DNA of 64,000 nt from Ustulina deusta (Eukaryota > Ascomycota > Sordariomycetes > Xylariales > Xylariaceae). The stretch spans positions 248,001 to 312,000 of the forward strand of contig JAJNNX010000038.1 of the NCBI GenBank assembly GCA_023159155.1, written 5' to 3'. Within the stretch, counting starts at the first letter, position 1, and every line of letters starts with the position of its first letter. Position numbers and translations under genes: made by a program. The notes beneath the pieces are model-generated. The model was not told where the DNA came from. It did no database searches and was given only the letters and a program-made list of their open reading frames with translations. Shown here piece by piece: positions 1-9,929 of this stretch.

Positions 1-297
1 AGCGAAGTAGGGCAACCTGCTGCTCGACGAGTCGAGTTTCTAGGGGTGGATATTGTCGCAGATGGGGGAGACTGGGGCACCGTATTCAGCTGGCTGGGAA
101 CCAACTGCCCAGAACTCGATTTTTTCCATGTCTATGGCATTGGATACCTCGAGGGACATGAAAGCTTCGCTGAAAGACTAGATGACTCCTGCGTAATATG
201 GTCGGAAAGCGGTACGGATGGAGGGTTGCTTGCAGCTATTATGACCGACCTGATTATAAAGGCTGGCGGAGACTCGGAATACCCGCTAGAGATATAA
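1..297 (+). CDS. 3' end of an unidentified protein (partial)
   Basis: The first reading frame is open from base 1 to a TAA at 295-297, giving the last 98 residues of a protein whose start lies outside the window. The residues NCPELDFFHVYGIGY and an acidic tail ending in EYPLEI can be read. The mix of acidic and aromatic residues with a short C-terminus recalls the tails of fungal F-box proteins, but no domain can be assigned. It is on the opposite strand to the esterase gene that follows and converges with it, with 218 bases between the two stops. It could also be a degraded or spliced fragment. Confidence 0.4.
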   Translation, partial: SEVGQPAARRVEFLGVDIVADGGDWGTVFSWLGTNCPELDFFHVYGIGYLEGHESFAERLDDSCVIWSESGTDGGLLAAIMTDLIIKAGGDSEYPLEI

Positions 298-515
298 AGT
301 ATTCCTGTATCTCTGGCCAGGCGGCGTTATATGCTAGAGCGCTAAAATATTGTCGAAATATTTGTTCTTGTAAGGTTGCCACAGCTTTCCTACCCCGAAT
401 TGCTTCGGGGTTAGACTAGAGGGTTAAGGATTGGGTACAAAATCGCCAGTTATACATATCGTGACAAAATTGTATTTGTGAGTGGTAGCTTAGATATTCT
501 ATAATATGCCTTCTC

Positions 516-1808
516 TTAATCGTTTCGATACTTTAAGTCTTTCACATAAGACGAATAAGTCTCATGTAGGGTATCCAATGCCGACGCGTTCCCTTTGATA
601 TGCTTATTGAAAAACGCTGCAGAGTACGTCATATATACAGCTGCCTTCTCTAAGAAGTTATCACTATCTTCTGTACCTTTAAGTGCCACGTCCGGGTTCA
701 GGCCGTAGGCTTCAGCGACCAGGTAATGATCAGCGCCTTCGATTTGGACATAGTAGGCGGGTCCTTGAGCATTGTTATAGACGGCCTTCTGGATCCACTC
801 GGTCGTCTCGGAAGTGAAGTTGTCTCCAGTAAGAACCATCACGGGAACCTGGATCTCGGCCGCAGATCGCGCTATCTGGTCCTTCGTGATGAAACTAGGC
901 GCTGCTAGCGGAATGATGGCCTTGATGCGACTATCTTGGAGGGCGAGCGGGTTCGAGAGTTCCCGCACCTCCTGGAATGCACATGGGCTCACGGATGCCA
1001 GCAATGGGTTGCTTGGGTCGTCTTCTCCCGGCAGCATGACATAATCGCAGTAGATGGGGGCTCCGCCGCCGACGACGTTGGTGAAGAATCCTCCGAGAGA
1101 ATGGCCGGTCATGCCAATATTTTCCGGGTCGATGTTTCCGTAAAATATCGACGATGGGTCATCGGCCAGGTCGAGTGTCTGGTTGAGATTGAACTCGATC
1201 TCCTGTGGTCGGTACGTGAAGGCGTACTGCGTTTCTCGGAACCAATCGGTATAAAAGGTGATGACGGCATCATTTGTGTCACCGGCCAACGCATCGGATG
1301 CTGCGATCAGTTGTAAGGTAACGTTCGTCGTAGTGCTGGCAAGCCTGGCATCGAGGTGCTGGGCGCTGGTCACGACATATCCGTGGCTAGCAAGGTTCTG
1401 CAGGTAGAAGTAGTACGCATCATGAACTGCTCCGAGGCCCGTAGAGAAGATAATGAGGGGATATGGTCCACCAGAGGAGTCGAGTGCGGCGTCTTCGTAC
1501 GCTTGCCCGACGATGCCCCCGGATGAGACGTAGGGTAGCGATCCATCTTCGGGGATGGCAGGATACCAAATGCTCACGGTAAGATTCCGGTCGTCGGAAC
1601 AGTAAGTCTCGAAAGTGATTCCTACGCCGTAAGGACCGGTGGGATCGGCGGTCGTCACATGATCAACTGGTTCCAAGTCATGAGCTCCTATTCCGAAGCT
1701 AAGGTCTGCGGAGGCACATGTCTCACACAAGGCCGAATTAACAAGAATTAGGGCTGAAAGAATGGCTGCAGACTTGAAACCCCTGAGATGAGGGGTTGCG
1801 GGGTACAT
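516..1808 (-). CDS. secreted alpha/beta-hydrolase, PAF-acetylhydrolase-like
   Basis: A single uninterrupted 430-aa ORF. Residues 10-28 form a hydrophobic signal peptide (AAILSALILVNSALC), so the product is probably secreted. The nucleophile elbow GHSLGG is at 235-240 (Ser237), a candidate acid is Asp329 in LTGDN, and a candidate His is His361 in GADHY, so a full Ser-Asp-His triad can be placed. The N-terminal WYPA (about 81-84) and the spacing to the elbow fit the platelet-activating-factor acetylhydrolase isoform II/dienelactone-hydrolase-like group, which cleaves short acyl esters. The natural substrate cannot be told from sequence. The start was chosen because it directly precedes the signal peptide. 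Its 5' end lies 190 bp from the transposon relic, but the coding region shows no AT drift. Confidence 0.7.
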   Translation of the reverse strand: MYPATPHLRGFKSAAILSALILVNSALCETCASADLSFGIGAHDLEPVDHVTTADPTGPYGVGITFETYCSDDRNLTVSIWYPAIPEDGSLPYVSSGGIVGQAYEDAALDSSGGPYPLIIFSTGLGAVHDAYYFYLQNLASHGYVVTSAQHLDARLASTTTNVTLQLIAASDALAGDTNDAVITFYTDWFRETQYAFTYRPQEIEFNLNQTLDLADDPSSIFYGNIDPENIGMTGHSLGGFFTNVVGGGAPIYCDYVMLPGEDDPSNPLLASVSPCAFQEVRELSNPLALQDSRIKAIIPLAAPSFITKDQIARSAAEIQVPVMVLTGDNFTSETTEWIQKAVYNNAQGPAYYVQIEGADHYLVAEAYGLNPDVALKGTEDSDNFLEKAAVYMTYSAAFFNKHIKGNASALDTLHETYSSYVKDLKYRND

Positions 1809-1993
1809 ATTTCTTCAGACGCAGCAGGCCTAGAGGTGCCAGAAGCTAGAATAGAAAGGTCTTTGGTTGGGGTTGTTCCAGTACTGACCTAACTTTCTTG
1901 CACGAAGGAGGAAGTTCTATCCTATATAGCACAAGTTGCGGCCCGTGCTATGCTCACCCTGGTATTCAGGGCTAGGTTCTTTATCAAGGAACT

Positions 1994-2035
1994 ATTAAGC
2001 TAACACCCCCCCTTGCGAACCACCCCATCGCGACC
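1994..2035 (+). repeat. left terminal inverted repeat
   Basis: Begins ATTAAGCTAACACCCC and continues through a C7 tract and a CACCCCATCGC block. It matches the reverse complement of 3862-3903 at 41 of 42 positions. The single mismatch is a G/A transition, and agreement beyond the repeat continues with only transition differences for a few bases, as expected if point mutations eroded a longer repeat. Confidence 0.9.
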
Positions 2036-3898
2036 TAGCCACCAAAATAGCCACCCACCAACTTTTGAAGCCATTATTTATAGTATAACATGGTATTTAT
2101 AGCCAACCTTGGTGTTTTTATTAAATATTAAGATGTTCTGACTTTAATTATATTTTTAGTTTTTGTTTCTTTTGTTTCTAGTACGTTTTTATTTCTAGTT
2201 TTATTTATATATAGTATTTGCTGTTGTAATTTTTGTTTGACTTGCTATATATAAGTTATACGAATAAAACAATAACTAAGTAGTAATTTAACTAATTTAT
2301 GCTTTAATATAGTTTTTTTAGCTAGTTTAACTTTTAATAGCTTAATGTGTGCTTTTAAAATTATAATTTTTTTGGCTTTTTAGTTAAAAGCTTTGCTAGC
2401 TTTTATAAAAAATAGCTTTTGCGATAGGTTATTAAAAAAAAAGTAGTGCTTAGCTAATTTTTAAGTTATATATTATAAATTTTAGTTTTTTATAAGTATT
2501 GCAATTTTTATTTAGTCTAGTTTAAGCTAATATTTAGATGTTTTAGGTTAATCGGTTAGTATAAGTATTAGTTAAACTTTATAAATAATATTTTTATTTT
2601 TAAATATAATATATTTTAAAAATAATAATAATTAGATATTTTTTAGCTATATTTTAGTTATTACTTATGTTTTTTTAATAGTTTTTAGTAATAAAATAGC
2701 ATTATAAGCTTGTTTATATATTATAATTATATTTTTTTTTAAAGGTATAATACTAAAACAGTTTTTAGATATTTTTTTAACTTTATTTTTAAGCTTTTTT
2801 TTTAATAAACTAAAAATTTTAATATTTAACGCTTATATAATATAGTTGCAATATAATTTATAAAAAATAAAACTATAAAAAATTATTATTTATATATAAG
2901 TTATAGCTATTATATATTAGTACAACTTATATATTGCTAAAATAGCTTTAAATAAATAAAATAAAAATATTAATAAGTTAATTAATAGTAATAAAATTAT
3001 AAGTTTATTTATTAAGCAAAGTTTTAAACTATTAATCTTTAAATAAACTATAATTTATATTTAAAAACTATTAATTTTAAATATGAATTTTTTTAAAAAT
3101 AAGCAGTAATAATAAAGCAATATTTTTATTACTAATATATTTAAAAAATATTATTTATTTGTTTTTTTTAATATTTTTTTTTAAAGCTATATATATTAAA
3201 GCTTTATAAACAACTTAATAACCCCTTTTTATACTTTAGCCAATGCTTATTTTATTAGTATTAAAAAATTGTTCTAGAAATATATTTGCTAATTTAAAAG
3301 TTTTAAAATATTTAAAAAATAGTTTAATATTAGCTATAGTTGCTCCGTTAACGCATAAATAGCTAATAAATATTAATTTAGTAGTTTTTAGTTTAGAATT
3401 ATTAAAAAAAAAACACGTATATTATAACTTTTTAAATATTTTAAAGTTTTTAAAAACTAATAATATACGTTTAGCTATATACTTAAATTTGATTATTAAA
3501 AATATAAAGCTTAGTTTAGCCTAACTTATAGCTTAATTAATTAGTTTAGTTTTAAAATATATAAATAAAATCTAAAAGTATTAATATAACTACTTTTTAG
3601 TTAGAATATTATTAAAGTAGTAGTATATATATAACTAATTAATACTTTATTAAATAACTGCTTATTTTAACGAAGTACTAAGTTAAGCAGTACGAACTAT
3701 AGCTGCTATATGTTATTAGTTGCTATATAAAAGTATTATAATAAAAAAAAGTTAATTCTAAAAAAAATAAAAGTAAAAAGAGAACATAAGAACTAAACGC
3801 GGTTGCATTATTTAACAATTTTTAATTGAGGTGGTTGGGGTTAGTAGCGCGTTTTTAGCTGGGTTGCGATGGGGTGGTTCGCAAGGGGGGGTGTTAGC
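1999..3898. mobile_element. AT-saturated (RIP-like) TIR DNA transposon relic
   Basis: A 1900-bp element bounded by near-perfect inverted repeats and lying between two TTAA tetranucleotides (1995-1998 and 3899-3902). The interior (about 2075-3820) is extremely A/T-rich, with long runs of TA, TTT and AAA and few C or G. No ORF above 60 codons survives. This is what repeat-induced point mutation does to repeated DNA in ascomycetes. The size suits a single-transposase element: piggyBac-like if the target site is TTAA, or a Tc1/mariner/Fot1-like element if only the inner TA is the duplication. No transposase motif is recognisable, so the family is not decided. Confidence 0.8.
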
Positions 3899-3903
3899 TT
3901 AAT
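3862..3903 (-). repeat. right terminal inverted repeat
   Basis: The mirror copy of the left repeat: it contains GATGGGGTGG, a G7 tract and GTTAGCTTAAT. It returns abruptly to normal base composition at its outer edge, which marks the right end of the element. Confidence 0.9.
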
Positions 3904-4975
3904 CATTATTGCTGACTGTGAGTTGATATGTATACTTGTTCATGACTTATAGTTCCTTGCCTTGACCCCCGGGAGGCTGCCAACTCAATTATGACTTCAA
4001 TCCACCTCGACTTAATCTCATATATTCAATATCTTAATAGGGTATTTTGTGAAGCTCACAACATCGTCTAGCCGAACACCCCATATGATACTACCAAACT
4101 ACATCAGGCATTTGATTCCAACGCCAACATCAGCACAAGCCGTAAGGGGTCGGGCAAACTCTGGCTTGGCCGGCCCCCCATGACATGACGTCTCTTTCGG
4201 TGGATCCCATGTTCTTCCGCGGTGAGATTCAGTTCCTCCGTTATTAACCCCCGATCGCTTTTCGTAAATCTCTCCGAATCCCATGTCTCAAGGTGCTACT
4301 CCCGTTCATTTAGCATGGGGTTCCACTCGTCTCAAGGTTCCTCGGGGGAGTTGAGATGCCTAAATGGAATGCTACCACAAATACGTGTTTAGTCACACGG
4401 AAATAGGTCAGATTAGAATCTGCAAATTCCGGGTCTATGACGACTAAGGAGAGACAGGTAGTTGAGGCGATTGTGAGAGGCGCACGCACTAACATAATGA
4501 ACCATACATAGATGGACATATGCCAGCTCTATACCTCTTTGTAGCTCGTTGACTAAAGATGTTTGCCGGATTTAGAAGTTTCCCCTTTGGGCATAGATCT
4601 CGGCCTGAAACGGTGCGATCGAAGCATATGTGCATAGTTACGGTTGAGTGGCTTCGCCGGTGGCTGTTCCCTCACTAGATACGGCTATAGTCACGGCGAA
4701 GAAGCAGTAAGTTCTATAAGCATATGCAGCAACTTTTATTAGGCGTTTTCGTGTATTCTCCTACTTCCTTCCACTGTCCTTCTTAAATGGCTTACATATC
4801 CTTCGATTGCCACTAGCTAGCAAGCGACAAGCAGAGCATAGAGGCTCACATAAAAGAGGAACAGTGACGAAGACGTAGGAAGCCTAATTACATGAAAATT
4901 CCACAATAGGAGATGGAACATCTCAAAACACAATACTTGGGAACATCTGCCTAGGCATAGTCCCATAGTCTTCGT
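3904..4975. other. intergenic, no gene seen
   Basis: Normal base composition resumes directly after the transposon. Only short ORFs of about 60-70 codons without recognisable features occur. The right end (about 4850-4975) is the 3' flank of the calpain-like gene. Confidence 0.5.
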
Positions 4976-6826
4976 CTATTTGGCGACGCCCATGCAGGCA
5001 AAGCACTCCTGGAAGGCGTTGACCTCGACGGCCATGACACCGTCGCGGTCGAGGAGGGACGCGGGACGCCAGTACTCGGGCTCGACGCGGGTCAGGATAC
5101 CGGCGTAGCTGGTGAGGCCCTGCGGCTCCGTGACACCCCACGGGTTGCGGATGATGATGTATTGCTTGTCACCCTGGCCGACGGACGACCACCCGAGCAC
5201 CGAGTAGGCGTGGTTGGCGACGAGGTTGCATCCGCGGTATCGGCCGTGGTCGGAGGCATGGGTCCACGCTACCATGGGGTTGATGGTGCGTTGGTTGACG
5301 CTGCACATGCGCACGAGTCCCACAAGGTCGTTCCCATCGTGGTTCTCGGTGAAGTAGTACTCGGGCTCGCGTCCGTTGATCTGCGCCATCGCCTTGACTG
5401 GGTCGCCCTGGTACATCTCGGTAATGTCGACGTGGTCGTTCTCTCCGTCCATTGCGATGACCTTTCGGTTGGCGTTGTTGTCGTTGTCATTGTTGCCGCC
5501 TCTGATCCACTTCGCGAATGCCTTCTCGTACAGCGATGGCCAGATTGCTAGCCCGTCGCTCGAGCGGCAGTACACGAAGTCCTCGCTGGAGTTGTTCACA
5601 GGGACCTGGTAGTCGACTTCGACGGTCTATTTAAGAATATAGAGTCAGTAATTGCCATTTGCGGAATAACTATCAAGACTTTCGGGAAATAGGGTAGGAG
5701 ACCCCTCCCTCATTATGCAACTTATGCTCCAGAAACATGCCAGGATGGGGGGTGTATAAGAGACTCGCGTACTAACCTCCGTCTTGTTGTTGTTACGTCC
5801 ACCCTTGTCGTGGAATCGGACGCAGAAGCGCTGCTTGCGGCCCTCGTCGTCACAGCCGAGGTTACCGCGGATCTCGTTCATCAGGTTCGTATGGCGGTTG
5901 ATCATCGACGGGTCGGCCCAGTATACGGAGAACAGTGCGGCGACGAACCAGCTGTTTCCCATGGCGCCCTGGATCGGATCGTCGAACTTGCGCATCTCAT
6001 GCATCTGACGATTGAAATCGCGAGGGTACTCACGGTTTCCGTTGTTATAGTCGAAGAAGGTGTTATAATCACTGATCATGTTTCGTCTCAAGTGGCGCAA
6101 CATGAGGACATCACGGGCATCACGCCACGAGCTGTTAGGGGGGGTGAACTCCCTCTCTTTGTCATCTCGTCGGAAGGGCAGACAGAAATCGTTGATCGTC
6201 TGCGTCACCTCACGGTTGCACACAGTTCGAGCGATTCTGTCGGCATGCAGGACAAGATGGAGCTTGTTGTTCAGGATACTGGCTCGCTTGATGCGGAGAT
6301 CTCCAATCTCCTTCATGCCGATATCCTCAAGGTCACCGAGTCTGTCAAGGCGGCTGAGATCTGGGGTGACCAGATCCTTCTCCCTCAGGATCTTCGTTTC
6401 CCCTTCGTCGAGTCTCTCTGCCATGCGTTCCTTCTCGTTCAGCCTCAGCCCGGCGAAGAGGACCGAGTGATGTTTCATGTCGAAGAGCTCCTCGTAGTCG
6501 GTCTGGAGAGTATCCTGAAGGATTCGGATCGCGGTCATGGATTGTCGATCAATTTGATGACCGATCATGTTCTCAGCGAGAGCGAATGGGTTGATGCACC
6601 CAACGGAGACATCTTCGGGCTGAGGATCGGGTTTGAGTTGGTCCCGATTTCCGTCCTGTTTTCCGAGACGGCATGCTCGAATGTCGCTCAGATCGTCATA
6701 CCCCTCGGCGACCGGTCGGGAAGGCAGAGAAGTTCGATCCAACTTTCTACCCGTGAGTGCCTCGAAGAGGACATATGGGTCAATGGGATTGGCGGGGGCC
6801 TGAGAAGTAGAGCCGTAGGAAACCAT
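4976..6826 (-). CDS. calpain-like (peptidase C2) protein, Cys-to-Ser at the active site
   Basis: Two exons, 6826-5777 and 5626-4976, are joined in phase 0 across a 150-bp intron (donor GTTAGT, acceptor TAG), giving 566 aa. The calpain core is clear. DPIQGAMGNSWFVAAL at about 283-298 corresponds to the QGxxGxCW nucleophile motif, NHAYSVLGW gives His489, and IRNPWG gives Asn511. Ser292 stands where calpains have the catalytic Cys, so peptidase activity is doubtful; the codon is AGC. The N-terminus (1-280) has no known domain but carries two similar segments, at about 14-35 and 78-98 (NPIDPYVLFEAL.G..LDR.S and INPFALAENMIG..IDR.S). Upstream lies a tandem 83-bp repeat. It may be a pseudoprotease or simply a diverged C2 family member. 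Confidence 0.75.
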
Positions 6827-7211
6827 CTTGATGATGAAAATGGAATTGGAGTACTATTATAGTAATAGTTTGGATAGGTGTAAGTTGAAAGGTGCAAGTT
6901 GAAAGCAAAGGTCTGACTGGTAACGAAGCCTTGGAGACTGAGGCAAAAAGCTGGCTCAATCCGGTGCAACCGAAGCCCTTTATACAGGTTTGTCACCGCT
7001 TCTCGATTCTGACCATGGCCACGAAGAAACGGGATACGTAATTTGGCATGGACGTTCATTTCACCTTGCTGGTCTCAGATCTCCAGCAATAGATGTTCTT
7101 ACTGAACCTAGACCGACACGAGATATTGGGTCAAGGAATCCATATGCCCTTCACCCAACGTGCATGAATGACATCTTCCAAGTTGGCGATGCGGAGACAC
7201 TGGAGCTTCAT

Positions 7212-7387
7212 TTTGGTAGGGTTTCGATCCTGCCCGAGTGAAGTTTCACCTGGCCCAGAGCCCAACGGAAGATAGTGAAGCCAGCAAGGTTGGATCGATG
7301 ACGGTTTGGTAGGTTTTCGATCCTGTCCGCTTAAAGTTTCTCTTGTCCTAGAACCCAACAAAAGACAGTGAAGCCAGCAAGGTTGGA
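7212..7387. repeat. 83-bp imperfect direct tandem repeat
   Basis: Units at 7212-7294 and 7305-7387 are separated by 10 bp. Both begin TTTGGTAGG and end GTGAAGCCAGCAAGGTTGGA, with the same order of blocks between. Differences are mostly transitions. The repeat lies 386-561 bp upstream of the calpain-like start codon. Confidence 0.85.
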
Positions 7388-7536
7388 CTGACCACATTTC
7401 GTCGATTACTCGATGCCGTCACAAAGTATGCTGGATATCAGAACCCATAACAGCATCATGCAGGCTCGGGAGAAATAATACATGTGGTAGTTCGAAGTAC
7501 GGCAAGGGGGACCTCCCAGGTGAGGCATATATTGAG

Positions 7537-7553
7537 TTAGGTTCGATTCCTAA
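7537..7553 (+). other. isolated tRNA T-arm-like element (B-box)
   Basis: TTAGG-TTCGATT-CCTAA is a perfect 5-bp stem with a 7-base loop and contains the Pol III B-box GGTTCGATTCC. It is followed by GAGCGCT, but no matching 5' acceptor strand or A-box can be found at tRNA distance upstream. It is either a truncated tRNA or an extra TFIIIC site, about 0.6 kb from the tRNA pair. Confidence 0.4.
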
Positions 7554-8123
7554 GAGCGCTGTACAGTTATTCGCTTTTGGCTCATTTAGGGGTGGTCGAT
7601 GGTCAAGGTTGATAGGATTAGCTGCTGCTACAAATCATGGGCGTCAGTCATCCAGACTTTCGACAGGTCAAGCCCTAAAGGCGAGAAATTTAACTCAAGG
7701 TTCTGTCAAGAGTCTGGGGTTCAAGGGCTAGTATACTTTCCAGTGCAAAAGTTTTGGTTTGTTCTCCTGACTTGCTAGCCCGTCGTTGGGCAAGGCAGAA
7801 TCAAGAAAGATCTCCTCTGTCCAAGGGGTAAGTATTTGTCCAATCAAGTTCTGTAGCCGCGAGAAGCCCCTGGACCCTGTGTAGGGCCTTGTCTTAACTC
7901 TATTCATCACGGTATTCCGGCTCCTCTACATGAGAACCATGCCGTCAAGGTTTTATTATGCATGCAGTAGTAAGTCTTGGCTCATAAAGTGTTTTAGGAC
8001 ACATAAAGAACCAACTATTCACACAACACTAGGCAGTCCTGGCCGCAAAATTATAGCTCTAATTAGTTTAGAGCCTACCTAACTAGGTAACGGATGGTGT
8101 ACTATTTTGTAACTGCAAGGGAG

Positions 8124-8130
8124 AAAAAAA
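8124..8130 (-). terminator. Pol III terminator for tRNA-Leu
   Basis: A run of seven T on the minus strand, 6 bases past the 3' end of the tRNA-Leu gene. This is the expected RNA polymerase III stop. Confidence 0.8.
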
Positions 8131-8136
8131 TTTATT

Positions 8137-8256
8137 TGAGAGCTGCAGGATTCGAACCTGCGCGGTTTCCCACTGCGGGATTTATGGTATAAACCAACAC
8201 AAAGTTGGATTTACTATGACCTAAACACAGCGCCTTAACCACTCGGCCAAACTCCC
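8137..8256 (-). tRNA. tRNA-Leu (anticodon UAG), intron-containing
   Basis: The 5' half starts GGGAGTTTGGCCGAGTGG, with acceptor GGGAGTT pairing with AGCTCTC at the 3' end. The T-arm GCAGG-TTCGAAT-CCTGC holds a B-box. The anticodon stem CTGTG leads to loop TTTAGG, putting UAG at 34-36. The gene is 120 bp, too long for an intronless class II tRNA, so an intron of about 33 bp must follow G37 (base 8220), roughly 8187-8219. The yeast tRNA-Leu(UAG) gene also has an intron there. The 3' splice point is uncertain because CATAG just after the loop pairs better with the stem than the downstream CATAA. The variable arm is probably the hairpin TCCC-GCAGT-GGGA. Confidence 0.85.
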
Positions 8257-8305
8257 AGAAACAGGTTGATACTGGTATCAATAGGAGGGATTGAACCTCT
8301 AATGA
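8257..8305 (-). other. spacer with tRNA 3'-half-like remnant
   Basis: Read on the minus strand, the 49-bp spacer contains GAGGTTCAATCCCTC followed by CTATTGATACCA. This is a B-box-like T-arm with an acceptor-like tail but no 5' partner. There is no run of four or more T, so the upstream tRNA-Ala has no obvious terminator before tRNA-Leu begins. Confidence 0.4.
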
Positions 8306-8377
8306 TGGACTCGCGGGGAATCGAACCCCGGACCACTCCCATGCTAAGGGAGTATTATACCACTAAACCACAAGCCC
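8306..8377 (-). tRNA. tRNA-Ala (anticodon AGC)
   Basis: A complete 72-base cloverleaf without intron: acceptor GGGCTTG with CGAGTCC, A-box region GTGGTTTAGTGG, anticodon stem CTCCC/GGGAG with loop TTAGCAT (anticodon AGC), T-arm CGGGG-TTCGATT-CCCCG, and discriminator A. It is on the same strand as, and 49 bp upstream of, tRNA-Leu. Confidence 0.95.
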
Positions 8378-9929
8378 GAAGGAATGAAGCATGCTTTTCC
8401 TGTGTGGAGGCGTGGCTTGCTAAACTAGCATGTCTCATCCTCGTTGGTCGGGATAGTGTAATGTGATGGCGCTAAGATAGCATGCATGTCAACATCCATG
8501 TAGTGATGTACTCAGAACTGCCCTGAAAGCAAGAAACCAGAAGAAGTTAAGTCGAGTCGGAATGCGGCTCGTTCAAGGAATAACCCGAGGATATACGTGG
8601 TAGGTACCTTTTTCAATTAGAAGCAAAGGGCATCAGGCCGGCATGGTGGCTGAGTTGTCTAATCAATTGGTCGCTCGCTAGGAAAGTCTGGGTGTTAGCA
8701 GCGCCGCTTGGATCACCAAGAATTAGCATGCTGATGAAATAGCAAACGCGGATTCATCTCCCATTTGGCCATAGTATAACAGGCTCACCCTTGAGTCTAG
8801 CGATGAGATGTCATTCCCAGGATAGTAACAGTGACTCGTTTCTGCCCCGGTGACGAGGTGCACAATCCAGAGGTTTCTGCATTTCAATCCAATGATCCAG
8901 ATTTTCTTGGTTGATGCGCTTCGAGGCAACCCCCCAGCCCTTTTCTTGAAAACGTGAGAAACAGTAGTCAACATATTCAACATCTCTCGGCTCGGAAATT
9001 AAGTTTCCAAAGGCTATTAAGTATATCATTGTAATAGATCAGAAGTAGTAGGGGATAGCTTATCAGAAATGGTAGACATACGTACTAGTAGGCCGTCGGG
9101 AATTCTATTTTTTTGACCTTTAGAAGATGGAAGAAGGGCGAACGAAATAGTACGTCAAGTACAATTGGAAGCAGTCGATTGAAGAGAGTCAAGTGAAGAA
9201 AGCGAAGGCGGATTGTTGAGAAGGCACGTATTTGAAGCGCTTCGTCGTGCCTTCTCGAGATACTTGTTTCTTTGTCTGTAGCACTTACCTAGGTAGATAC
9301 TTCAATCCTTGCTGACTAAGTATGTAGGTATATGCAGGTACCTTGGTAACAGATTGGACCCGATCACGCGGAAGCTACCTAGCACCAGTCCGAGTAGGTA
9401 CCTTGGGGTATCGCTTAGGGGTTGTGAAGAGGCACCTAGCTCATGACCTATCTTGGGCATCACAAATAATTAACCTTGCAACGTATTTCTTTTCTTTTAC
9501 AAATACTTGAATTCGTTCTTGGTGCCAACGGCTCTATATAGACAACAACAACAACCCTCTTAAGCAAGGCGTCGAATCACTTTGAGCAGGTAGATAACTC
9601 TTTCTTCTTATAGCCTATCATCACTCACCGAGTGTATATACGATATACAATACGAAGCTTGGAAGAATTGACCACAAAGATCACGATCCTGCATACAAGC
9701 AAGCACATGGATTTCGCCTACATACGCAAAAGGCAAAAGGCAGACCTTCTCAGAATTGAAGATGAGCCTGACTAATTCATGAGGGTTTGGGGAAGCATCA
9801 CACCTTTTACCCTCATCGATAGACAGATACATCTTCACGAGCCATCCGACCGACTCCTAACGCGAGCATCCGTAGCGCAACAAGAGACCTTAACTGGTGA
9901 CGGGATACTACTCCGACTACCCTCTCTCT
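8378..9929. other. intergenic, no supported gene
   Basis: Short overlapping minus-strand ORFs at 8723-9029 are not supported by splice signals or family resemblance. From about 9285 to 9430 the TACCTAGGTA-type microrepeat appears several times. The right end is the 3' flank of the Ulp1-like gene. Confidence 0.4.

Larger units (their letters stand above)
6827..8123. other. upstream region of the calpain-like gene
   Basis: No CDS is supported. It holds the 83-bp direct repeat (7212-7387) and an isolated T-arm-like element (7537-7553), both listed separately. The ORF on the minus strand at 7131-7397 exists only because the tandem repeat happens to stay open. Confidence 0.5.

Noticed and set aside
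7131..7397. 88-codon minus-strand ORF with internal peptide repeat
   Set aside because: The peptide repeat simply reflects the 83-bp DNA tandem repeat; there is no other coding evidence.
8723..9029. Overlapping 72- and 86-codon minus-strand ORFs (MIYLIAFGNLIS...)
   Set aside because: The first has a plausible-looking peptide but no family resemblance, no splice site joining it to the second, and no neighbouring exons.
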